NCBI GenBank assembly: GCA_001313065.1
Contig: BBFD01000223.1
Span: 1-6,554 of the forward strand
Length of the DNA stretch: 6,554 bases
Direction: 5' to 3'
Source: Silvimonas sp. JCM 19000
GTDB lineage: Bacteria > Pseudomonadota > Gammaproteobacteria > Burkholderiales > Chitinibacteraceae
The notes below the pieces were generated by a model. It worked only from the letters and a program-made list of their open reading frames with translations, made no database searches and had not been told where the DNA came from. The position numbers and the translations under genes were made by a program. Shown here piece by piece: positions 1 through 6,554 of this stretch (position 1 is its first letter; each line of letters opens with the position of its first letter).

Positions 1-129
1 CGCATGCGCCACCGCCGCCTGGCGGGCTTGCGCCAGCCGCGTTTGCGCGTGGGCGGACAGCGGGCTGTTATCCAGCACCGACGCCACTTTTCGACCGAAT
101 TCGTGTTCTGTTCCAGACGGACGTTCCAT
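1..129 (-). CDS. DUF3619 family protein, N-terminal part (runs off left edge)
   Basis: A minus-strand reading frame opens with ATG at 129-127 and stays open to base 1, giving 43 residues that begin MERPSGTEHEFGRKVASVLD. The pattern of a short acidic start, then FGRKVASVLD, then an Arg/Gln/Ala-rich helix fits the N-terminus of DUF3619 proteins, small proteins of unknown function that in betaproteobacteria commonly follow a small sigma factor gene. That is the arrangement here: the sigma gene's TGA (133-131) is one base before this ATG, which suggests translational coupling. A strong Shine-Dalgarno (GGGGAGGG on the minus strand, 144-137) lies seven bases before the ATG and fixes the start. DUF3619 members usually have a membrane segment further on, which would lie outside the window. 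No frameshift is seen. Whether it acts as an anti-sigma factor is only a guess from position. Confidence 0.75.
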   Translation of the reverse strand, partial: MERPSGTEHEFGRKVASVLDNSPLSAHAQTRLAQARQAAVAHA

Positions 130-130
130 C

Positions 131-764
131 TCAGGTCCCTCCCCGTATGCCTGACCAAACGATACCTTGCTGCTTGAGCCGTTGCGCCAGCGCGTGTGTC
201 GCGCGGGAACAATGCGTCTTGACGCTGCCTTCCGAACAGCCCATTGCGGCTGCGGTTTCGGCAACGTCGAGTTCTTCCCAATAACGCAGCATGAAGGCCT
301 CACGTTGACGGGCTGGCAGTTGTGCCACGGCGTCTTCGATGGCGGCCATGGTGCGAGCCTGTTCGTGCTCGTCTTGCGGCTGGGCGCCTGTTCCTGGTTG
401 GGCAGCCATTCCAGCGGATCACCGGCGTCGCGTCGTCATCCTTGCTCTCAAACGCCGAAAACAGCGTTACCCAGAAACCACGCACCTTTTGCCGACGGAA
501 ATGATCCCGGATGGCGTTTTGCAAGATGCGCTGAAACAGCATCGGCCATTCTTCGGGCGGCTTGTGTGCATAGCGCTCGGCCAGTCGCATCATGGCGTCC
601 TGCACGATATCGAGCGCGGCGTCTTCGTCCTGAACGGCATAGTACGCCTGCTTGAATGCGCGGCGTTCTACCTCGGCCAGAAATGCCGCGAGCTTGTCCG
701 TCCCTTTCAGAATACGTCTCCGTGGCGCGTCAACCCGAACCCTGGCGACATCGGCACCAGGCAC
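131..764 (-). CDS. RNA polymerase sigma factor, ECF/sigma-70 family (frameshifted as read)
   Basis: Two overlapping minus-strand frames together encode a sigma factor of about 190-211 residues. The first holds region 2: it runs from AFLAEVERRAFKQA through DEDAALDIVQDAMMRLAERY to FQRILQNAIRDHFRRQKVR, ending with the FWVTLFSAF linker. The second holds region 4, with LPARQREAFMLRYWEELDV and the helix-turn-helix ETAAAMGCSEGSVKTHCSRA that contacts the -35 element. The frame is lost near 403-425. Adding one C (plus strand) at about 422-423 and one at about 403 restores a continuous D-D-D-A-T-P-G-D-P-L-E-W-L-A-Q-P linker, so I regard the break as probable sequencing error. The start is uncertain. 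A GTG at 764 is in frame but lacks a ribosome site. Family alignment by memory suggests a start near 710, where a CTG sits seven bases after GGAG (721-718). The downstream partner is the DUF3619 gene. Its regulon cannot be inferred. Confidence 0.85.
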
Positions 765-1402
765 TCAGTAAATTGAAACAGGCGCGAATGGTAACAAACG
801 GCCCAGGCCGTGTCCTTTGTTTATTCCGGGGCTCCGGCAGACGGCGGCTGCCGCCGATGACCGCCCTGCGCTGGTGCGCGATACACACGCAAAATTGAAA
901 AGCTTGCCACATCTGGTGCGTTTTGGTAGCGTCTGGGGTTCTACACCCAGTCTTTTAAAGCGTTCGGGCCTACTCAGCCGCCCGCGCCGAACGGCAACCG
1001 CCAGCGCACTTTTTTATCTGGTCGTCACTTTTGCGGGCCACAAGCCTTGCATGTAGGGTTGCAAAACGGTTACTCCGTGGTTTTCGAAGTCGCAATTCGC
1101 CGCTGATACGCACACTGGCACACCCGCCCGTTTGCACGTCTGCATCGCGTGTTATGCCTTCACGGCCATGGCCTTGACCTTTTGCGTAGCTCTTTGACGG
1201 CGGCAAGCCGGTACATCAATCAGGATCGCAACGCATGCACCTGGTCGTGATGGAATACATACATTGCATCCAGCCATGCGCGGGTCATTCCTGGCGTATT
1301 TGTTGTCGCACACCGCGTTCACATCATGTAACCGTGTTGCCCATTTGCGCCGTCGTCCCTGCGATCCCGACATCGTTAACTCGTTCGCACAAAGGTTGAC
1401 CC
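765..1402. other. Long intergenic region between the divergent sigma-factor and ilvBHC units
   Basis: These 638 bases hold no open frame with recognisable protein character on either strand. They must contain the promoters for the sigma gene (leftward) and ilvB (rightward), but I could not place either with confidence. TTGACC (1174-1179) and TTGACG (1194-1199) resemble -35 boxes, yet neither has a good -10 box at 16-18 bases. Visible structure includes the palindromes at 798-856, a CTGGG/CCCAG hairpin at about 934-951 followed by TCTTTT, and a weak ACGG/CCGT hairpin at 1066-1078 followed by TTTT. A 54-codon frame with an AGGA ribosome site runs from 1235 to 1399, but its composition (many Cys and His) does not look like a selected protein. 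An attenuator-type ilvB leader is possible but unproven. Confidence 0.6.
798..856. repeat. Cluster of three GC-rich perfect palindromes
   Basis: Three perfect inverted repeats follow one another: ACGGCC/GGCCGT at 798-811 (two-base centre), CCGG/CCGG at 826-837 (GGCT centre), and CGGCGGC/GCCGCCG at 842-856 (one-base centre). They lie 35-90 bases upstream of the first possible start of the leftward sigma gene, so read in that direction they could fold into tandem hairpins in its leader, or be protein-binding sites. None is followed by an uninterrupted T-run in either direction, although on the minus strand the 798-811 arm is followed by TTTGTT. The sequence symmetry is certain; any function is inference. 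Confidence 0.4.
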
Positions 1403-3171
1403 ATGGAGATTTCGGGCGCAGAGATCGTAACGCGCTGTCTGCAGGAAGAAGGCGTTGAATTCGTCTTCGGCTATCCTGGCGGCGCCGTTCTTGAAATTTA
1501 CGATGCCATCTTCAAGCAAGAGGTATTCAAACACGTGCTGGTGCGCCACGAACAAGCCGCGGTGCATGCCGCTGATGCTTATTCGCGCTCCAGCAACAAA
1601 GTCGGCGTGGCGCTGGTCACCAGCGGCCCGGGCGCTACCAATGCGCTGACCGGCATTGCCACCGCATACATGGATTCGATTCCGCTGGTGGTGATTTCGG
1701 GCCAGGTGGGCACCAATGCCATCGGCCTCGATGCCTTCCAGGAAGTGGATATGGTCGGCTGTTCGCGCCCGATCGTTAAACACAACTTCCTGGTCAAAGA
1801 TATTCGCGATCTGGCCACGACCTTCAAGAAGGCGTTCCATATCGCCGCAACGGGCCGACCGGGCCCCGTGGTCATCGACATCCCCAAAGATGTCACGATG
1901 AACAAGACCACGTTCAGCTATCCGTCGTCGGTCAGCATCCGCAGCTACAACCCGCCTACCAAAGGCCATCCGGGTCAGATCAAGAAAGCAGCCAATCTGA
2001 TCGCCGAAGCCAAGCGTCCGTTCCTGTATGTGGGCGGTGGCGCCATTCAGGGCGGCGCGGGCAAGGAAGTGACTGATCTTGCCAATCTGCTGAACCTGCC
2101 CACCACCAATACGCTGATGGGCCTGGGCGCGCTTGATGGCACCCACCCCAATTTTGTTGGCATGTTGGGCATGCACGGCACTTACGAAGCCAACCTGGCG
2201 ATGCAGTATTGCGACGTGCTGATTGCCGTCGGCGCACGCTTTGATGACCGCGTGATTTCGGTGCCCAGCCAGTTCCTGGCCTCGCCCAAAAAAAGATTAT
2301 CCATATCGACGTTGATCCGTCCTCGATTGCCAAGCGCGTCAAGGTCGACATTCCTATCGTGGGCGACGTCAAGCACGTGCTGACCGATCTGCTGGCGCAA
2401 TTGCGCGAAAGCGGCCAGAAGCCCAATGCCGAAGCACTGGCCAACTGGTGGAAGCAGATCAACGAATGGCGCAAGCCCAACAGCCTGCTGTACACGCCGT
2501 CCACCGAGGTGATCAAGCCGCAGCACGTGATTGAAACGCTGTGGAAAGTCACCAACGGCGAAGCGATTGTCACATCCGACGTCGGCCAGCATCAGATGTG
2601 GGCGGCGCAGTACTACAAGTTCCGTCGTCCCAAGCAGTGGATCAATTCCGGCGGTCTGGGCACGATGGGCTTTGGTTTGCCGGCCGCGATGGGCGCGCAA
2701 CTGGCCAACCCCGATGCGCAAGTCGCTTGCGTGACCGGCGAAGGCTCGATCCAGATGAACATTCAAGAGCTGTCCACCTGCAAGCAATACCACACGCCGG
2801 TGAAGGTGCTGAGCCTGAACAACCGCTACCTGGGCATGGTGCGGCAGTGGCAGGAATTCTTTTACGGCACGCGTTATTCCGAGTCGTATATGGATGCGCT
2901 GCCTGACTTTGTAAAAGTCGCCGAGGCCTATGGCCACGTCGGCTTCAAGGTCGAAAACCCCGCCGATGTCGAGCCGGTGCTGAAAGAAGCGTTTGGCCCC
3001 AGCCTGAAAGAACGCCTGGTGTTTATTGATTTCCGTACGGATCAAACCGAGAACGTGTTCCCGATGATCCAGAACGGCCGTGGCCTTAACCAGATGGATC
3101 TGCCGCCGCACATGCGCGACTATCAGCAAGTGCCTTTTGAAAACAATCGCGACTACGGCAACCTGAGCTAA
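1403..3171 (+). CDS. ilvB: Acetolactate synthase, large (catalytic) subunit (one frameshift as read)
   Basis: This is the thiamine-diphosphate enzyme that condenses two pyruvates to 2-acetolactate, or pyruvate and 2-ketobutyrate to 2-aceto-2-hydroxybutyrate, the first shared step of valine, leucine and isoleucine synthesis. The start is ATG 1403, seven bases after AAAGG (1391-1395). The N-terminal domain has [14 protein letters not shown] and the catalytic glutamate E50 in [17 protein letters not shown] central FAD/nucleotide-type domain follows, then the ThDP/Mg motif GEGS (about residues 446-449) with NN at about 473-474 in [16 protein letters not shown] in place of the textbook GDG is, as I recall, common in these bacteria. 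The frame breaks in a run of seven A at 2288-2294. An eighth A gives [19 protein letters not shown] and a protein of 589 residues, close to the usual 570-590. The C-terminus ends at TAA 3169-3171, and ilvH follows 11 bases later. The homopolymer position suggests sequencing error. Confidence 0.95.
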
Positions 3172-3182
3172 GGGGACGAACA

Positions 3183-3677
3183 ATGCGCCACATTCTGTCC
3201 ACCCTCCTCGAGAACGAAGCCGGTGCGCTCAGCCGCGTGACCGGGCTGTTTTCGGCGCGGGGTTATAACATTGACTCGCTGACCGTGCAGACCACGGAAG
3301 ACCCGACGCTAAGCCGTATGACCATCGTTACGCATGGTTCGGACGAAGTGATCGAACAGATCACCAAGCAACTGAACAAGCTGATCGAAGTGGTCAAGGT
3401 AATCGACCTGAACGAATCCGAGCACATCGAGCGCGAGCTGATGCTGATCAAGGTTCGGGCCACCGGCAAAGAGCGCGAAGAAATGAAGCGGATGGCGGAT
3501 ATTTTCCGCGGTCGCATCATCGACGTGACTGAAAAAAAACCTACACGATCGAACTGACCGGCCCCGGTGAAAAAACTGGATGCCTTCATCAAGGCGATCG
3601 ATAGCACCGTTATTCTGGAAACCGTCCGCACCGGCGCCTCGGGCATCGGCCGCGGTGAACGCATTCTTAAAATCTGA
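3183..3677 (+). CDS. ilvH: Acetolactate synthase, small (regulatory) subunit (two compensating frameshifts as read)
   Basis: This is the regulatory partner of IlvB. It stimulates the catalytic subunit and confers feedback inhibition by valine. The start is ATG 3183, with AGGGGA (3171-3176) overlapping the ilvB stop, a close operon junction. Residues 4-75 form the ACT domain (ILSTLLENEAGALSRVTGLF, then SARGYNIDSLTVQ). N11, G14 and N29, positions known from E. coli IlvH to matter for valine sensitivity, are present, so inhibition is expected. The C-terminal domain begins near ERELMLIKVRA. The frame shifts at the eight-A run 3532-3539 (one A short) and shifts back at the six-A run 3570-3575 (one A too many). 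Between them the true frame reads TYTIELTGPGEKLDAF. After correction the protein is 164 residues, ending ASGIGRGERILKI at TGA 3675-3677, the normal family length. As read, translation would stop at 3555-3557. The gene is also called ilvN. Confidence 0.94.
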
Positions 3678-4766
<1,089 letters not shown>

Positions 4767-4812
4767 TCAAGGTTGTTGGGCTGCCGCGCTGCGGTCAGCC
4801 CCACAGCATTGC

Positions 4813-4848
4813 AAAACACCGTCTGCCTCTGCAGACGGTGTTTTTTTT
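4813..4848 (+). terminator. Intrinsic terminator of the ilvBHC operon, probably shared with the convergent genes
   Basis: ACACCGTCTGC (4816-4826) pairs perfectly with GCAGACGGTGT (4831-4841) around a CTCT loop, and is followed by eight T (4841-4848). It starts about 50 bases after the ilvC stop. Four A (4813-4816) precede the left arm, so transcripts of the minus-strand ygjP-like gene (stop at 4860-4858) would also meet this hairpin with a short U-tract, which makes bidirectional use likely though weaker leftward. Confidence 0.93.
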
Positions 4849-4857
4849 GGGGGGCCG

Positions 4858-5344
4858 CTAACGCAGCGTCAGCCATAGCCGCAGATCAAACTCCAGCTGG
4901 TGGTAGTCCGGTTCCATATGGCTGCACAGCTGATAAAACGCTTTGTTGTGGTCTTTTTTTTCTTTGAGATGCGCCAGTTCGTGCACGACGATCATGCGCA
5001 GAAATTCCGGTGGCGCCTGGCGGAACAGGCTGGCGATGCGGATTTCGTTTTTTGCGTTTGAGATTGCCGCCCTGCACGCGCGCGGCAAAGGTGTTGGTGC
5101 CCAGCGTGCCGCCGGCCAGCACCATCTGGTTATCAAACAGTACCTTGGCCAGCGGCGCGGCGTTCTTTAGATAGCGTTGTTTCAGTTCGATGGCGAAGTC
5201 GTACAGCGCCTTGTCGGTCTGCACGCTGTGCTTTTCGGGATAGCGTTGCGCCAGCCAGGGCGCCAGCGTGCCCTCCGAGAGCATGGCGCTCACGCGTTCC
5301 AGCACGTGCGGCGGATAGCCGTTGAGATATACCAGATCAGTCAT
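4858..5344 (-). CDS. YgjP-like (COG1451/M48-type) zinc metallopeptidase (one frameshift as read)
   Basis: This is a small cytoplasmic protein with a zinc-protease signature: IVVHELAHLKE at about residues 118-128, with H121, E122 and H125, and a further histidine in DHNKAFYQLC at about 132 as the likely third ligand. The flanking blocks (RRYPE-like QRYPEKHSVQTDKALY, KVLFDN, ARVQGGNLK, EIRIASLFRQAPPEFLRMIV and the C-terminal YHQLEFDLRLWLT) match the YgjP-like family found in pseudomonads and betaproteobacteria. Its substrate is unknown. The start is taken as ATG 5344 (MTDLVYLNGYPP) because family members begin near here; there is no clear ribosome site. The frame breaks at a six-T run (5048-5053, plus strand). 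Removing one base gives GGNLKRKNEIRIASLF and 161 residues, the usual length. An eight-T run at 4954-4961 adds one in-frame lysine to the KEKKDH segment compared with relatives I recall. The gene lies 58 bases after the PepSY gene on the same strand and may be co-transcribed. Confidence 0.85.
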
Positions 5345-5368
5345 GCGGCGCATTGTACCGCGCCGCAT
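5343..5368 (-). promoter_or_regulatory. Candidate -10 box inside an 8-base inverted repeat over the ygjP-like start
   Basis: On the minus strand a TACAAT (5357-5352) lies seven bases before the ATG at 5344. A -10 box there would place the transcription start at or next to the A of the ATG, giving a leaderless message, which would explain the missing Shine-Dalgarno. No good -35 box is visible at 17 bases. The -10 is centred in a perfect inverted repeat, ATGCGGCG (5343-5350) and CGCCGCAT (5361-5368), with ten bases between the arms. One arm includes the first bases of the start codon. It could be an operator, or a stem that hides the start codon in read-through mRNA from the upstream gene. The symmetry is seen directly; the roles are inferred. 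Confidence 0.4.
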
Positions 5369-5402
5369 CTGATCCATCATGCCCGCTCAGGCCCTGGCGC
5401 CA

Positions 5403-6063
5403 TCAGGCCAGCACCGAGCAACAGCCCCACGCAATGGCCCCGCCGATCAGACCCAAAGCGGCCAGACGCGGGCCGTGCAGACGGCTCCACAACAGAAAAC
5501 CGGTGATGCATAAGGTGACCAGTGCGCCAGCCAATGTGTCCACCAGCAGCACCCACGCCACGCCCGCGCCCACACCTTTATGCAGATTGGTGATGACGCC
5601 CCAGAAATTGGTATCGCTGCGTTTGACTTCAACCAGCTGGTTGCCCTGGGTATAGGTGGCGCTAAACGAATAGTTGGGCCTGGCCAGCGTGACTTGCCAC
5701 TCGGCGGGCTTCTGCACCGGCATATTGTTCCAGACCACTTGTTTGGCCGGGCTTACCCGCGTGCGAGCGTGGCCGCCCAGCCGGGTATAGCCGGAGAACC
5801 ATTCGGCAAAGGCCTTGGGATCGGTGCGCGCGGAGTCGGGCAGCGCCACTTGCACGGTGTTTTCCACCGGCGTCACTGCGTTGATCTTCATTTGCGCGCG
5901 ATGGTTAAGCAGAAAGCCCGACACGCCAAACATCAGCCCAGCGCGGCACCCCACAAACCCAGCCACGCATGCACGCGCTTGAGCCATTTTAAAAAAACTG
6001 CCTTTGCGCAGACTGTCGGGCAAAAAAACCCTTGTGATTTTCTTCAAGCAAACCGGCGATCAT
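5403..6063 (-). CDS. PepSY-associated transmembrane-helix protein (three frameshifts as read)
   Basis: After frame correction this is a 219-residue inner-membrane protein. A first hydrophobic segment lies at about residues 32-53 (HAWLGLWGAALGLMFGVSGF, then LLNH). A periplasmic-type domain follows, and then a pair of C-terminal segments at about 169-191 (VAWVLLVDTLAGALVTLCIT) and 199-218. The motifs VKRSDTNFWGVITNLHKGVG and HAWLGLWG fit PepSY-associated TM proteins, which often accompany TonB-dependent siderophore uptake. The divergent tonB supports an iron-related role, but no enzyme activity can be claimed. The start is taken as ATG 6063, six bases after GGGGA. The breaks, in plus-strand bases, are one extra A in the seven-A run 6022-6028, one extra base in the T4/A7 run 5987-5997, and one missing base near 5941, where GGCCTG reads as GGCTG on the coding strand. 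The stop is TGA 5405-5403. Errors rather than decay are likely. Confidence 0.8.
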
Positions 6064-6226
6064 GTATTTCCCCAACAACAAATAAACAGACAGCCACCGT
6101 TGCTGATGGCGTGTTACGGCCCTGACCGATGCAAACGTGCCTGGCAGGTGGCAGTGCGCGCGAGCTATTTTATGTGGGATCGACCGACGGCTTTTACGCA
6201 ACTTGTACCGTTCAAATGTCTTAACT

Positions 6227-6255
6227 TTGCAAATGCGAAGCGTTCGCATTATTAT
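6227..6255 (+). promoter_or_regulatory. tonB promoter, sigma70 type
   Basis: TTGCAA (6227-6232) and TATTAT (6250-6255) are separated by exactly 17 bases and match the consensus at four and five of six positions. Transcription would start near 6262, about 30 bases before the tonB ATG. The whole spacer and the first base of the -10 box are covered by the palindrome at 6232-6250, so a repressor bound there would block polymerase directly. Confidence 0.65.
6232..6250. promoter_or_regulatory. Fur-box-like palindrome in the tonB promoter
   Basis: AATGCGAA (6232-6239) and TTCGCATT (6243-6250) form a perfect inverted repeat around GCG, 19 bases in all. Length, symmetry and the ATGCGAA/TTCGCAT core resemble Fur boxes of beta- and gammaproteobacteria. 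It sits between the -35 and -10 boxes of tonB, the classic place for iron-dependent repression, and lies about 170 bases upstream of the divergent PepSY gene. Identification as Fur rather than another dimeric regulator rests on this resemblance and on tonB being downstream. Confidence 0.65.
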
Positions 6256-6269
6256 TGTCGGCTGTTTCC

Positions 6270-6288
6270 AATGCAAGTAGTTCTCATT
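6270..6288. promoter_or_regulatory. Possible second, imperfect Fur box next to the tonB start
   Basis: AATGCAAGTAGTTCTCATT is a 19-base imperfect palindrome. The right half (TTCTCATT) is a standard Fur half-site and the left half (AATGCAA) matches less well. It lies in the expected 5' leader of tonB, ending four bases before the ATG, and takes the place where a ribosome site would be. Tandem Fur sites are common at iron-uptake promoters, but this one is weak. Confidence 0.35.
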
Positions 6289-6292
6289 AACG

Positions 6293-6554
6293 ATGAACCA
6301 CCAGACCGCAATCCGGCTGGGCGTAGTAAGCGGTGCCCACCTGTTGGTAATCGGTGCGCTACTGCATACGGTGCAAGCCACGCCGCCCGTGCCGCCCAAA
6401 GAAATTATTGTCACGCTGGAAACGCCGGCGCCCTTACCCGTGGTTGCGCCGCCACAGCCCAAGCCCAAAATCCAGCCCCCGCCGCCGCAACCGCAGCCAC
6501 GTCCGGTGGTCAAGCATCAGCCGGTTCTCAAAGCCGATCGCCCCCATCCCCGTG
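6293..6554 (+). CDS. tonB: Energy transducer TonB, N-terminal part (runs off right edge)
   Basis: The frame opens at ATG 6293 and is open to the last base, giving 87 residues. It shows the standard TonB layout: a short basic cytoplasmic start (MNHQTAIRLG), one membrane anchor at about residues 9-26 (LGVVSGAHLLVIGALL) that contains a Ser and a His (S13, H16) like the conserved pair used for coupling to ExbB/ExbD, and a long periplasmic Pro-rich spacer with many PKP and PQP units plus Lys/Arg (residues 30-87). The C-terminal domain that touches outer-membrane receptors is beyond the window. TonB passes proton-motive force to siderophore and heme receptors. exbB and exbD may follow but are not seen. 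The gene is divergent from the PepSY gene and preceded by a promoter with Fur-like sites. There is no clear Shine-Dalgarno; an internal start is unlikely because the anchor begins at once. No frameshift is seen. Confidence 0.9.
   Translation, partial: MNHQTAIRLGVVSGAHLLVIGALLHTVQATPPVPPKEIIVTLETPAPLPVVAPPQPKPKIQPPPPQPQPRPVVKHQPVLKADRPHPR

Noticed and set aside
918..957. tRNA-like T-loop motif (GGTTCTACACC) close after a TGGTAG that resembles a D-loop, with a CTGGG/CCCAG hairpin and TCTTTT
   Set aside because: The D-like and T-like parts are only about ten bases apart, there is no anticodon arm between them and no acceptor stem can be drawn, so it is not a tRNA. As a terminator it has no gene upstream on that strand.
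817..1056. 79-codon plus-strand frame in the intergenic region
   Set aside because: No recognisable motif, no clear ribosome site, and it spans several strong palindromes. It looks like a chance frame in GC-rich DNA.
1174..1222. TTGACC and TTGACG as -35 boxes of an ilvB promoter
   Set aside because: No acceptable -10 box at 16-18 bases from either, so I did not annotate a promoter.
1376..3183. Long minus-strand frames opposite ilvB (266 and 333 codons)
   Set aside because: They mirror the codon bias of the well-supported ilvB gene on the other strand and encode His/Arg-rich low-complexity protein with no family resemblance.
3530..3576. Programmed ribosomal frameshifting at the A-runs of ilvH (and ilvB at 2288)
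   Set aside because: No family precedent in ilvB or ilvH, no stimulating Shine-Dalgarno or downstream structure, and similar indels occur in every complete gene here, so error is simpler.

Overview
The window looks like chromosomal DNA from a betaproteobacterium, probably of the Neisseriales/Burkholderiales type. It is GC-rich. The gene order (small sigma factor plus DUF3619 protein upstream of ilvB-ilvH-ilvC) and the protein sequences fit that class. Species cannot be named from the sequence alone.

Left part (1-764, minus strand): an ECF-like sigma factor is followed, one base after its stop codon, by a DUF3619 protein that runs off the left edge. Next comes a 638-base stretch (765-1402) with no convincing gene. 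It holds several GC-rich palindromes and presumably the promoters of both flanking units.

Centre (1403-4766, plus strand): the core branched-chain amino-acid operon. ilvB and ilvH encode the catalytic and regulatory subunits of acetolactate synthase, and ilvC encodes ketol-acid reductoisomerase. Together they carry out the first two steps of valine and leucine synthesis and the parallel steps for isoleucine. A strong hairpin with a T-run at 4813-4848 ends the operon.

Right part: two minus-strand genes converge on that terminator, a YgjP-like zinc metallopeptidase (4858-5344) and a PepSY-associated membrane protein (5403-6063). A tonB gene (6293 to the right edge) starts divergently from the PepSY gene. 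The intergenic region between them carries a sigma70 promoter whose spacer is a 19-base Fur-box-like palindrome, so tonB is probably iron-repressed. A second, weaker Fur-like site lies just before the tonB start.

The most striking property of the window is that all six genes that lie complete within it are broken by single-base indels: sigma factor, ilvB, ilvH, ilvC, ygjP-like and PepSY. Nearly all are at homopolymers or doubled G/C. Restoring one base at each site gives full-length proteins with all recognised catalytic residues. This points to uncorrected sequencing error rather than gene decay, and I annotate the genes as CDS with the breaks described. I found no convincing undescribed system. 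The best leads are the regulatory regions: the Fur/promoter overlap at tonB, the inverted repeat around a possibly leaderless start of the ygjP-like gene, and the unexplained ilvB leader.
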